This document shows, piece after piece, positions 47,895 through 59,712 of a stretch of DNA of 64,000 bases. Made by a program: the position numbers and the translations under genes. The notes under the pieces are model-generated. The model did not search any database, was not told the origin of the DNA, and worked only from the letters and a program-made list of their open reading frames with translations. This stretch comes from Micropterix aruncella (lineage: Eukaryota; Arthropoda; Insecta; Lepidoptera; Micropterigidae): the NCBI GenBank assembly GCA_944548615.1, contig OX155950.1, positions 30,535,691-30,599,690 on the forward strand, given 5' to 3'. Positions within the stretch are counted from its first letter, which is position 1. Every line of letters begins with the position of its first letter.

Positions 47895-48815
47895 TATGTT
47901 TATCTGGTAATACGATCCAACTAGGCACTCAACTTCGACAAAATGGTCAGCAGACGAATTCAACTCAGCAAGTTCGGAACTACGCCACTTCTCTTCGCCA
48001 CATATATGGCAGAGCCTTGAGACGAAACTCTATAATCAGTGCGTGTTGCCAATGATAACATACGGCACTGAGACGTGGTTGCTTACTATTGGCCTCATAC
48101 ACATACTTAAAGTCACGCAACGAGCCATGGATAGAGCTGTGCTTGGAGTTTCATTGCGTGTTAGGATCCAAAACGAGGAAATCCGCAAAAGAACCAAAGT
48201 CACTGACATAGCTCATACAACCAGCGACTTGAAGTGCGAATGGGCAGGCCATATTGTTCGCAGAACAGACAACCGTTGGGGAAACACGTAAATATATTAA
48301 AAAGAATAAAAACATAACTGTCGTTACAGAAAGTGAACTATCGTATATACAATTATTTATATCATATTTTTTTTAGGAAATATTTGTGGTTTATATATAT
48401 TAATCCATATAGATACATGTGTATTTCCGGAATATACTCAATCAGACCTTTCATTTGACACTAAACACGATGTAGTTACGTTAATTTACGTAGCTATTTA
48501 CTTGATATTTGTACAGTGATTCCCTATGACACTCAATATGACATAACGATTCTAACAATACGACATACTTCTATATCGGTTAAAGCATTTAGAAGTTATG
48601 GTACAATAAGGAATCGGAAAAGATACATAGCTGAGCACCGAATATGTTACGCTACTTTTATGTTAAGTAGTTGAGTAAAATGGTTCTTTAATGGCGACCA
48701 CGAAAGGCAGACGCAGCGTAGGACGGTCTCCCTTAAGATGCACCGATGACATTTCCACGGTTGCAGGAAGTAGGTGGATGGAGGCAGCTCCAGACCAGTC
48801 GTCATGATATTCTAT
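47895..48815 (+). pseudogene. RTE-type LINE ORF2 C-terminal remnant, interrupted
   Basis: Translations in several frames give VSRRIQLSKF, then (ATG 48043 frame) LPMITYGTETWLL, VTQRAMDRAVLGVSLR, NEEIRKRTKVTDIAHTTSDL and CEWAGHIVRRTDNRWGNT, ending at 48291. Sequence resumes at about 48690 with WRPRK and, one base out of frame, GRRSVGRSPLRCTDD and VAGSRWMEAAPDQ. This is the standard end of insect RTE-type endonuclease-reverse transcriptase proteins. The upstream domains are missing, a ~400-bp insertion splits the remnant, and there are frameshifts near 47920, 48030 and 48703. Non-functional. Confidence 0.85.
48292..48690. mobile_element. ~400-bp insertion within the RTE remnant, unclassified
   Basis: AT-rich sequence lying exactly between the two parts of the RTE C-terminus, with TAA at both junctions. 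No clear inverted ends, tail or ORF. Confidence 0.55.
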
Positions 48816-49330
48816 AGAGGACGCCTTCGATATGCAGCTCGTTAGCTCTTAGATTACGTGCGTCCGTTCAGCTCACCGATCTGTAAATTATGAAGTAACG
48901 CTTCCGAATCGTGGCCGTCCGTGATCGAATCCGTCTGTCAGGGTATAAACAAATGGCGAACGACAGGCGACGCCGGATAACGACCGTTAATCGTCCGTTA
49001 GCGACGCATTATTCAAGAGCACGCGCCGTCGACGACGCGTCACTGCCGCCCAGCTGCATCGCGACACATCCGCCGCTACGCCGCCCAGCGAAATTGCATC
49101 GTGCGCCGCCCGCCCTACGGCGCAAATCGCCGCCCGGCCAGCGCGGCGCTTGCGACATTCCGCAACGGAGAGTGCGTTTATTTGCATGCATTGTGAATTG
49201 CACATTGCATTTATTAAGCCAATAGACACAGCCGCAACCTGTATTCGCCAATTAATTATTTGCAAACAATATCTGGACATAAATACGACCGGATTGTAGA
49301 CACGATTTCGTTATATTTTCATGTCTTTTT
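48816..49330. other. GC-rich unique island (48.9-49.2 kb)
   Basis: CpG-rich DNA (CGTCGACGACGCGTCACTGC at 49027) followed by a less GC-rich end with ATTTGCATGCATTGTGAATT and CACATTGCATTTATTAAGCC. An octamer-like ATTTGCAT is present. The overlapping open frames on both strands carry no domain. Candidate enhancer. Confidence 0.35.
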
Positions 49331-50782
<1,452 letters not shown>

Positions 50783-50869
50783 ATATGTATAAATATTAGT
50801 TAAAAATATGGTTACAAAAAAGTATAAAAAACGTGTATAGGTAAGGTACAGCGGATAGCGGTAGGTACC

Positions 50870-51015
50870 TCAAATTCTTTAGTCATCTGTTGATTTTCTC
50901 AAATTTGGAAAAAAAGATGTTTTTTTTGTATATTTTTTTTGTAATATTTAAGGTTGTTTATTTGATCGTATTGATTTACCCACTTCAAGGGCGCCGGTAC
51001 AATTAAACTCAACCT
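50870..51015. mobile_element. MITE-B copy 2, partial
   Basis: The right part only: TTGTTTATTTGATCGTATTGATTTACCCACTTCAAGG.CGCCGGT and AAACTCAACCT match the right ends at 46545-46590 and 59640-59705. Confidence 0.6.
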
Positions 51016-51604
51016 ATATATACATACATAAAGATAACAATTTAGATAAAATATTTCAAATTCGAGTAGGGAATCCCGGTTTAAGTCTGGATTAAACTCG
51101 ACGTGTAATATTCAAACAAACCGGTCCCGTTTCTAACGCACTAATCTCCCTTAATGACACATTAATGCCGCACATTTCGAAATATTAATCGTTGAAACTT
51201 TATTAAAGCCAGCTGGATCACTCTCCCATATAAGCCCTCCTTTCTCCTCCGTCTCCCTAGATCCCTTTTGAGTATTATTGTGACAGATTTACTTACCATA
51301 AATTCCTTAAATATTTCACCTTGAAGAGTTGAATTCTTGAGCTCTTTGTATACGAAATGCCTTAATATCACAACAATGATCCTTCCTCCCATTTCTATGC
51401 ACAGAATAAAAAGGTGCTCTTTTCTCCATTTCAGAATACTTCAAGAGAGTGTATTCTTGAACTTATTTTCTTTCATATGGAATGTACCGACTATGAGGTG
51501 GGGACGGTGGGGGATAAATGGAAGAATTAGTAACATTGTTCTTATCCAGATACCCAGCTCTCATACTGATAAGGCACAGGGCTTTTTTTATCCACAAGAC
51601 TAGT
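51016..51604. other. Non-coding stretch
   Basis: Nothing recognised; the open frame 51337-51603 has no known features. Confidence 0.4.
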
Positions 51605-51790
51605 ACCGGTAATTAGAACCCTCCTGGTAGCCTCGTGGCAACATCTTTCAGGCGGGCATACTGTAGCAACAAGCGGTCAACAACCAGGTGGTCACCCATC
51701 CAAGCACTCACCGGGATCAATGATGAGAACCGGTGTGTCAACGTGGCTATGGACGCTACAAGGGCTACACCTCGGCAACTGTTTTGACCA
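51605..51790 (-). mobile_element. 5S-rRNA-derived sequence (SINE3-like or 5S pseudogene)
   Basis: On the minus strand, CCATAGCCACGTTGACACACCGGTTCTCATCA is followed by GTGAGTGCTTGGATGGGTGACC. These correspond to the 5' third and the intermediate element/box C area of insect 5S rRNA. The box A segment between them is missing (about 28 nt). A non-5S body follows (GTTGCCACGAGGCTACCAGG). It lies immediately beside the SINE at 51848. A truncated 5S gene fused to other DNA, or a member of a 5S-headed SINE family, would both fit. Confidence 0.65.
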
Positions 51791-51847
51791 AACGACTGAA
51801 CCCATATGCAGTTAGCCAAATATGGTGAAATACTATTAAAGGGCAGC

Positions 51848-52138
51848 ATATTATTGTTTGTTTGTTTGTTTGTTTATACTCTTTATTGTGAAAATGTCAC
51901 AATGGACGGGTTTATTGTCATGTGACAATCTCTTACAACCAATCCTACTATGACGTGTTATATGTATGTGTGCGTGTAACATGTCTTTACGCTTGTGTCT
52001 TGTTATTGCATTCGATCGACAGAATTAAAAATGCAATTCCGTTAATTTGTTCCCAATGGAAAATGGTGACCCATCCGGTAATAGAACCCGGGACCTTACA
52101 ATGTAAGATCAGGCGACCTAACCACTATGCCACCGTGT
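51848..52138 (-). mobile_element. tRNA-derived SINE, full-length copy
   Basis: Minus strand: the head is CACGGTGGCATAGTGGTTAGG with A box and CCTGATCTTAC. The B box is GGTTCTATTAC (52078-52088), then AACAAATTAACGGAATTGCA and CTGTCGATCG. The 3' end is TTGTAAGAGATTGTCACATG, then CACAATAAAGAGTATAAAC and five CAAA units (51852-51875). Same family as 36283-36462 and 9871-9978. Confidence 0.88.
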
Positions 52139-52737
52139 TTATTGCACACGTATTATTATATTGGCTACAAACATTGCATTATTTCCGACAAAACAAATGA
52201 CTATAAAATGGCAATAATAAAACTGCAAATTAAAACACATAAAGGACCATATATCACTAAGTAGTAACCACTAAATCACAATCGCTTTTTCACACTAACA
52301 TCGGTTTTTTCAAACAAAATGAAAGCTATATCTACAACTTCGTTGCATGCACCCACTATTTACTATATCTAAAACTTCATGATATAAGCAGGTAGATAGG
52401 GAAAATTCGGGCATGGTCATTACTCCAACGTGCAATGCACGTTGTAGATTTTGAGAACTGATTAATTAGTTTGCGTAGAATTTCATGCATCCGAGAATGT
52501 GGTTTGGTTAATTATCTGTACCTCCTTGCGCCTGTATTGATTACCTACTAATGCCTCGGACATTCTGACGTCATACCAACACATGACGTCAGAGCGTATA
52601 ATATACACATGAATAGTCAAAGAAAAATATCGCTATAATATCGCTTTATAAAGTTATATGAAGTAGTTCTACAAAATAAATTTAGAAAAGACTTTTTTGT
52701 GTTTAAATATTTGTATTTGTTTTTTTTTACATATAAA
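52139..52737. other. Non-coding stretch with a pair of CRE palindromes
   Basis: TGACGTCA occurs at 52566-52573 and 52584-52591. The rest is AT-rich, with GTGCAATGCACGTTG-type short palindromes at 52430-52445. No gene. Confidence 0.5.
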
Positions 52738-53345
52738 TCAATATTTATTGTAAACGTTACAAAGTGTAAAGCAGTTTCCAGTTTCCAATAAATCTATGTA
52801 CTTAGCGCAATCCATCCGTCCGTCGCATACTCGGATGGATTGCACACTTTTATGCCATCGACCGCCATGCAACCCCATTCTATTATACTGCCTCTTGCTT
52901 GTATCACCATGACAACGACGCACTCGTGAAGGTATTCTTCACCCTCTCTTCGCCTAGCATAAGTCACACCAGGAGTACGAAAACCTCTTTTCTTAAAGAA
53001 AGTTCTACTTAAATAAATAGAATTTTATTTGCATTAAACTATTTTATTATTTTGATCTGACCCATATTTATAACAGAAAAACCTTAAAATTTGACTTAGA
53101 GCTACACAATATTAGACCAATTTTCCTCTGTCCAATTTTGATGCCTCACTGCCCAGATTTTTATAAATTTCAGAGAGGCATGATTTTTTCCTTTCATTGC
53201 AACCTTTAAGTCCAGCATCTGCGAGCCTTCTCTTAGCTATCCTGGCGGTAACTGGTCTTCCAATTAGCAGAGACCTCAACCAAAGTAGCAGAGAGATCCA
53301 GAGAAGTTATCTTACGATTTTTTTAAAGACTCTAAAGTCAATATC
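52738..53345 (-). pseudogene. Tc1-like transposase relic
   Basis: Minus-strand translations in shifting frames give, in order, LIGRPVTARIAKRRLADAGLKGC (from about 53265), SEIYKNLGSEASKLDRGKLV, then (after an insertion-like AT-rich segment) RRREGEEYLHECVV, GSIIEWGCMAVDGIKV and AKYIDLLETGN. This is the expected order for Tc1-family transposases: the helix-turn-helix end, the 'W..V.FSDES' area, then 'GGGS.MVWGCM...G' and 'YI.IL'. The first catalytic aspartate region is destroyed and many frameshifts are present. Long dead. Confidence 0.7.
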
Positions 53346-54119
53346 CGTTCCTTGCGGGCTGAGATAATTATTTTCCACATAATCTTTTTTTTCTTTAATT
53401 TTCAATAATCTTAATTTCTTGTAATCTTACTTTAATCTTACTTTAATTTATCGAGAGTATCTTTTTGTTATGCTTTTAAAGAAGGTTCTACTTTTATATA
53501 CTCAATTTTATTTGTTATAAACTGTGTCATTATTTTTATTTGAGCCATATTTATAACAGAAAAAGGATAGGAATAAAATAAGAGTTACCTGGAAGCATTT
53601 GCCTTCAAGCATAACCGTTGCCTTCAAGCATTTCTCATATTGAATTTTGAAGCAATTTTAAAAACGCAGTAATTGATTCTGATTTTAACAGCCACCGAAT
53701 CGTAAAAAAATGAATTTTAGAATTTGTTAATTTAAACTAAAGATAATGACGAGTCGCCGACATGATCCAGTGAAATGAATGTGGTCTAAGTAGTTGCAAA
53801 TCCAGTTCATAAATAAATGGAGGTATTGCAGTTGCTCAGGCCGGACGACCTTTAGCCGTAGGTTGCGAGGTGAAGTTTCCATCGCTGACTTTTGTTTAAC
53901 ATAAATACATGAAGAGGAATGAGAACCCTTTATGACGAGGAGGAATATTAAAGCAGAAGCTAGCACAAGTATATTAAATTATCTGCAGCCGCCGCTTATT
54001 CTTCCTTTACAGGCACGGTCAGCTTAAACGTACCACTAAAATAATATTATTATAAAATTCTGAATTCCATTCTTCCTTTATTCTCAGTTAAACTCCTGAA
54101 TATCCATATAAAGCGGTAT
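53346..54119. other. Non-coding stretch
   Basis: 53475-53565 repeats, at roughly 75% identity, the segment 52992-53084 (AAAGAAGGTTCTACTT, then ATATTTATAACAGAAAAA). GCCTTCAAGCAT occurs twice near 53600-53625. No gene recognised. Confidence 0.45.
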
Positions 54120-54610
54120 TCAAAACCCTTTTGCGAATTCGAGTCATGCGCTCGTCGACAAACGGTTTACCTTTGCGACGCGAACTTGCTACTCAAAAGA
54201 AAATGAAAGATAGGCCCATTGAACTAATCAACTATTCCTGCTGCGACCGCATGCTCCGGCTCGACTCGCACAAAGGCAATGCTGTATTTGACAAGTAACA
54301 GCCTGCCGGGTTGCAATGTTAGGACAAAGTCGTTGATTTTCCTGTACAAAATAAATGCCGAAAATTTTAAATCTAATCTTTATAATATAATCGTATCTTT
54401 ATACTACGGATGGGCCATTGATGTGGGACTCATCGCGCGCCGGTTTCTAACACTCTATCTCTCTCTCGGTTAATCTTTTTTCAATTGTACGACCCCGTCT
54501 CTCCCTGTCTCTCTCATTGCATGACAAGTCACTCCCGCTCCGCGCAAACAATGAACCACTGACCCATTTTTAAAGATTTATAAATACGTAATAATATTAG
54601 ATAGAAGTAC
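54120..54610. other. GC-richer unique patch (54.12-54.32 kb), then non-coding DNA
   Basis: CGAATTCGAGTCATGCGCTC and CACAAAGGCAATGCTG are in unique DNA with no repeat match. Candidate regulatory DNA. Confidence 0.3.
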
Positions 54611-54611
54611 A

Positions 54612-54825
54612 ACCTTCGAATGTGAGGCGACCAGCTCGGATTGCCTACGGCAAAATGTATACAAAATGTATATAAATTTATATAAATGTAAATGTGCGCC
54701 GCTCTATAGTAATAGTATAGCTCTATAGTAAACCCTGCTCTATGTATATGTAAATGTGTGTGTAAATATAAATTTATATACATTTTGCCGTAAGGCAATC
54801 CGAGCTAATCGCCATTCATTCGAGG
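54612..54825. mobile_element. Small hairpin MITE, ~45-bp inverted ends
   Basis: Left TTCGAATGTGAGGCGACCAG then CTCGGATTGCCTACGGCAAAATGTATA. The right end is the reverse complement (CATTTTGCCGTAAGGCAATC, CGAGCTAATCGCCATTCATTCGA). The loop is AT-rich. A 10-bp CTCTATAGTA repeat sits in the middle. Confidence 0.85.
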
Positions 54826-55610
54826 GGTTAAAATAGAACACTTTTTATTTTACAGTGAAGCCTGGTAACATTTCATTAATCGGGGAGACGATAAAGTGCC
54901 ACAGCGTAGCTCATTTTAACTATCTACATACAGAGTGGATCAAAAATAACGATTTTAAAATTAGCCCTTCAAATACATTTGTTCATTAATAGGATATAAT
55001 CCTTTTGGGAGGCAGAAACTTGGATTATTTAAAAATAAAAGATCTTTTCATATTCCTTTTTCTAGGATTTTTTCTTAGAATTTTGCTTTGCAAGTTTTTA
55101 GCATTTTTTCATGATTAAATAAAACCTTTTTATATTTTAAATATATTCCGATGAACAATATAACATTTAGAAAATATGTTTCTATAAATATCTCGAAAAA
55201 ATAAATGATGATGCCACAAAGAGCCATTTATTGTGTGATGTATAGATATTTTTTTTTATGTTTGCCGATCTCGAGAAGTATTATATGATCACTTAAATGC
55301 TTTCTTAGTCGGACTCGGCACACCAAATCGAAGAAATGATAAAAATAGCATCGCTATCATCAGTCAATAGTTTACCACTCCACCTGATTGCCGGTGAGGC
55401 TGATGTTTATTTTAATAAGCTCCGTATTGCTTAGATTTGATTCTAAACGCGTTTAACTATTAAGCTACCAGGTCAGCAACATGTAAACCCAAAAACACAT
55501 TAGCTGGTGCTGAAACATTACACATTAAATAACTTTAAAATATATGCGGAGACGTACAAATGTCTAAAGTACAGTATGATTATAGTGTCATTTTGTTAAA
55601 CTCCGTAAGT
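54826..55610. other. AT-rich non-coding stretch
   Basis: Nothing recognised. A tRNA-like look of 55430-55490 is not strong enough to call. Confidence 0.4.
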
Positions 55611-55716
55611 CCGTAGCCGTGTTGAAATACTGGTTCCCGTCAGATCACGGAAGTTAAACAGCGTCGGCGTGGTCAGTACTTGGATGAGTGATCGCCTGAG
55701 TACTGCCACGTTATGT
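55611..55716 (+). pseudogene. 5S rRNA-like sequence
   Basis: TAGCCGTGTTGAAATACTGG, TTCCCGTCAGATCACGGAAG, TTAAACAGCGTCGGCGTGGT, CAGTACTTGGATGAGTGATC and GCCTGAGTACTGCCACG line up over nearly the full ~120-nt insect 5S rRNA. The box A (AAGTTAAACAGCGTCGG), intermediate element (GATGAGTGAT for GATGGGTGAC) and box C regions are all recognisable. Changes in the intermediate element and box C and a degraded 5' end argue against a working gene. The downstream sequence (AAAAGCCGGTTGCC) is not a simple T-run terminator. Confidence 0.75.
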
Positions 55717-56740
55717 TATAAAAGCCGGTTGCCTGTAATTGTTGATAAATTTTATGGTGGGCCGTTTCCGTAAAGAGTATAGAAGTTGAAAAGAAAATTA
55801 GGTGGTTAAAATTAGTGAAAAATTTTTTAAATGTTTTTACTAGGATCATTTTTTACACCCACTTAAAACTTTTGCCGTCAAATGTAACCTATGAAAAATC
55901 AAAGACAGAGGTCGAAGAACGTTTTAAATTAATTGAAACCCTATCCGTGTGTACATGTTTAGTAAGATTTCATTATTTTATATTTTTACTTCTATTTAAT
56001 TAATTACATTACTTTTTTGTCGTGCCATTTTGACGGCTAAAAACTGCCTTTGTACATTCCAAAATATATGTGTTAGGTAGAAAGTCTTGTTAAGGGTCTT
56101 CACTTAATACACATGGACAAAAATTTTACTATTTGTCAAAAAACAGGTTCTAAGAAAATTATATTAATAATTAAAAAAGTCAATTATTTGAAACCGACTA
56201 AAAGTTATTCATAATAAAATCTTGTTACAAAACAATACACAGGCTTATTCATTAAAATAGTAAATAATTCCAATGGGTAGCTACTAAATGAGATAGGTGA
56301 GTTTTTTTTTAATTTTACTGAAAAATAAATGAAATCAGAAGTATTTTTACCTCTTTTAGAGGGTACATCAACTTACTCACGAGAACTCACACTCAATTTG
56401 ACTATTGTATGTAATGGCCTATCTATCGCCATATTTATAATGTGCGTAGCTGGCATCATGCATATCTTTTGCGGCTGTCGTCGGATGAATAAAAATTTGA
56501 AACAAAAGCCTCCAGAGAGATGTGCGCCTACATTCCACGTGCGCCCGCCGCATTTCAAATATGGGAATACTTTTATAAACAAATCCATTTATTTTACGAG
56601 CGGGGTGAGCGCCGAAACTGCACCAAGCGCTCGCGTTATGCGACTTTACATTTATATTATCCTGACAAAAAGGGATAAGCATTTCCAGGAGTTATCAAAG
56701 GTAAGCTAGCTAGGTAGAGTGGGATATTATATTATTCTTC
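55717..56740. other. Non-coding stretch with an unexplained open frame
   Basis: The plus frame 56329-56709 (126 codons) has a hydrophobic segment (TIVCNGLSIAIFIMCVAGIM) followed by a Cys/basic patch. Shorter overlapping frames exist on the other strand, and there is no family resemblance, so I do not call it a gene. Confidence 0.35.
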
Positions 56741-57070
56741 TTTGGGTGCCTATCTAACTAGTGAAGATGGGCAGTCAGCTCTGCATACTTCTTTATCCAT
56801 ATGACGCTAAGTACTAGGGAAAATAGTGCGGTGGTTTCCCGTTGCCTTCTGCACTAGAACTTTCGGAGAGTATTTGGCTCGCCGGGCCACTGAAGCCTGT
56901 TCCAGATAGTTGGCCTATTAGGTGTCAGGTTATACCGCCTAAGCTCGGTCGCTATTGCCTCGTTTCTTGTCTAGTAGGGAACACCGCGACGACCCCTGGG
57001 TCGCCGCCGCCAGCTATTCTGAAGAGATCCACTAAAGCGCGAACTATGGAACGAGCAGGTGAGGATGACA
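56741..57070 (-). mobile_element. Retroelement 3' fragment related to that at 43.4 kb
   Basis: Minus strand: CTAGTGCAGAAGGCAACGGGAAACCACCGCACTAT..TCCCTAGTA corresponds to 43609-43660. The upstream (minus) 200 bp is GC-rich (GCTGGCGGCGGCGACCCAGG). The open plus frame 56842-57099 is its antisense and is not considered coding. Confidence 0.6.
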
Positions 57071-58379
57071 ATTACATTACATTTTTACATTACATTTAAG
57101 TCATGTCCAATTGACGGCTAAAGACCGCTCTTGGACGTGTCAAAATAATTGAGTTAGGTAGTAGGTAAGTCTTGTTACTACTCTTTACTGAACATACATA
57201 GGTAGTCAAGAATTAACTACTAGATTGTCAAATTATAAAAATAAATAATCAAAATGTAAGCCTAATATTTGAAGTAGTAAGAAAAGATACGTAGTAAAAT
57301 TATTCATCGTAATATTCAAATTGTTAGCAAAATGTTAAATAATCAAATTAAAGCAACGTTATACATTTTAAACTAAAAGTACAGATATTAGAAGACATAA
57401 AGTTATCAGACAATAAGGCTCTACTTTAAGTAATTGAAATGGGCAAAATCGGCCACATTATAGAAAGGGTGGTTTTTCACCTGTTTTAAGTAGAAAACGC
57501 GCCCCAATTTCAATGAAACTCATTCAAATATTTAAAAATAAACGTTTTTACGATCTCTAATGTGGATTTATTACGTCAAGTGAAAACAATTACAAAGATC
57601 TGTAAATGATAGAAAAAATGTAGAATTGCTTTTAATAAAATATACAATGATATTGAATGAATTAATGAATGACAACCAATGAACACAACACGCAGACGTA
57701 CTTAGGCGGTGGTAAGTCAAACGGCACTAAAAATATATAGATCATAATTGTTAACAATCAAGAGCTAAAGCGACTACCGTGTCTATTGGGACGGGACCGC
57801 CGCGCCGTGTACTCACCGAGACACCATTGTAAGGTGCTTGAATTACATATATAGCCTACCGTATGTAGTAGTTAAAAGATCGTATTTTTAGGAATCTCAC
57901 CAGTAATACACCAGTAAAAATATGAAAATCATAAAATAATATTTAATTATCAGTTATATGAGGTAAAAGTCTAGAATAAATAAAACCCACATAGTATACA
58001 AATATAAATTGTAAATAATATTTACCTGTGACTGATACAGAAAAAACACAGTAAGTAGAATTCGATATTAGGCGACTGGAGTTGGCTGAAACGACGTCAT
58101 TTTGTATTCAATGCGCCGTCAGAAAGGCATCAGTAGACAAAGTGGAAAAATATTGTAATGCAGTCAGGTGTCGGTCTGAATAGCAGAGATCCCTTGTGCT
58201 TACACTCATAATAAGAGCCGCAATTTTTGGTGGGCAATTTCGAAAGGGAATATTTTATATTTGGTCTAAGATTTGAGCGTAATGGATGTGCGTTAGATAG
58301 TAAGCGATATACGCCAGTAATTTTCTTTTAGTCACCTTAACCTACAAAGCGATTCCATGATTTTTTATGGCAATAGTGA
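57071..58379. other. AT-rich non-coding stretch
   Basis: A GC-richer patch at 57780-57840 (GGACGGGACCGCCGCGCCGT). Nothing recognised. Confidence 0.4.
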
Positions 58380-58394
58380 ACTTTATAAATGACA

Positions 58395-58520
58395 TATCAA
58401 ATTCAAATTAAAATTTGTTTATTCAATCTAAAAAGTTATATTTATTTGAGTAACTAAGCTACCCTAACTAGGCATCGCCTGTACAATTGTAGGCCTAATG
58501 TATGTGTATGTAGTGTGGTT
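58395..58520 (-). mobile_element. Probable LINE 3' end, minus strand
   Basis: AAATTCAAATTAAAATTTGT then TTATTCAATCTAAAAAGTTA at the left edge is typical of the reversed (AATTTGAA)n tail of insect LINEs; a short 3' UTR-like segment follows. No coding part. Confidence 0.4.
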
Positions 58521-58540
58521 TGTTATTATACATATTGAAA

Positions 58541-58865
58541 CCGATTGCGTTTCATCGTAGACTGAAATTATAAATTAGTTCAAGAAAGGAACAGAGTAAT
58601 GCGTTGGAGCGAAATATGAGATAAACGATAGTCGATTTTCCAAAATCAAAAATACTTATTGGAACTTAGTAGCTATCCGAACAGGTTTGAACAGATTTAG
58701 TGCGGTCTTAGATTCAGCCACTTTATTTTCGGTGGGTAGTTTTAATGACAAATGAAAACCGTTCATTTCACATTTCGCTCTAACCTATTGCCCTGTCTCG
58801 TTCACATGAATTAATTTCCGATATTAGTTAATGAAAAAACGCAATCAAGCCCACTGTCAATATAA
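58541..58865. mobile_element. MITE-A copy 4
   Basis: Left ACCGATTGCGTTTCATCGTA. Right end reverse complement GGGCTTGATTGCGTTTTTTC. Shares GGTCTTAGATTCAG, TTCGGTGGGTAGTTTTAAT and GTTCATTTCACATTTCGCTCTAA with 18372-18695. Confidence 0.75.
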
Positions 58866-59334
58866 TCAAATAAATAAAAGTAATTTATTATACTTAAATA
58901 TATTATTATGTATACATATATTTTTTTTAATTTTATTTTATTTCAAGCATAATGATAAAACACATAAAAATGGTCATACCAAGTAATGGTGCAAAGAAAC
59001 AACGACCCACATTCACATGACCATGCTAATATAAAATATAACATCTATATATATTATAGTATTATTCTTTTGCATTATATTACAATATATTATATTTTGT
59101 GTAATATCTTATATCATATTATATAGTATAATAGTAAAGTTATGCAGAAATATTATCTTTTTAAGAAATGACTTGCAGAAGTTCGTTCTCTGTCCTTGAT
59201 TGACCTTTGTCGTCAAGAAGCCATTTTTTTATATTTTTTTTGACTAAAATGGTACTTTCTATTTCTTTTGTTTTGTCATCAAGACGGTTGAATATTTTCG
59301 GTTACTACTTAATAATATATAATTTGAGTTTGAG
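58866..59334. other. AT-rich non-coding stretch
   Basis: (ATATTATA)-like repeats at 59030-59130. Nothing else recognised. Confidence 0.4.
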
Positions 59335-59712
59335 TTTTAATTAACCGGGATCCTTCAAGGGGCTTAATCAGTAAGAGCGACTAAGCAACTTATATATTTT
59401 TTTGGGGAAAAACAAAACAATTTTTTTTTTGGTTTACTTTTTTTTTTTTTTTTTAATTTAAAAATTTTACTAACTTGACTGCAAAAGATTAACAAGTGTT
59501 TGAGCGCGCCGCGCCATCTATCGGTAGGTAAAATATCGCTAATAAACGATCGTACTCAGCGCTTTTAATACTATTTAAAAGAAAATACAAATTTCCAAAA
59601 AAAAATATGTTTTTACATTTACCCACATTTTTTTAACCTAAAGTTGCTTACTTGCTCATACTAATTCATCTCTTTCAAGGATGCCGGTTAATAAAACTCA
59701 CCCTGTATACAT
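59335..59712. mobile_element. MITE-B copy 3
   Basis: Left TTAACCGGGATCCTTCAAGG, GTAAGAGCGACTAAGCAACTT. Right AAGTTGCTTACTTGCTCATACTAATTC, TTTCAAGGATGCCGGTTAAT, ending ACTCACCCTGTATA. Arms of about 65 bp, centre GAGCGCGCCGCGCCATCTAT. Confidence 0.75.

Noticed and set aside
51613..51849. 78-codon minus-strand open frame
   Set aside because: It translates the 5S-derived sequence.
55425..55495. tRNA-like pattern on the minus strand
   Set aside because: An A-box-like start is present but no proper B box or cloverleaf could be drawn.
56329..56709. 126-codon open frame with one hydrophobic segment
   Set aside because: No family resemblance, overlapping antisense frames and no splice or promoter evidence.
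56842..57099. Plus-strand open frame
   Set aside because: Antisense of a retroelement fragment related to 43440-43872.
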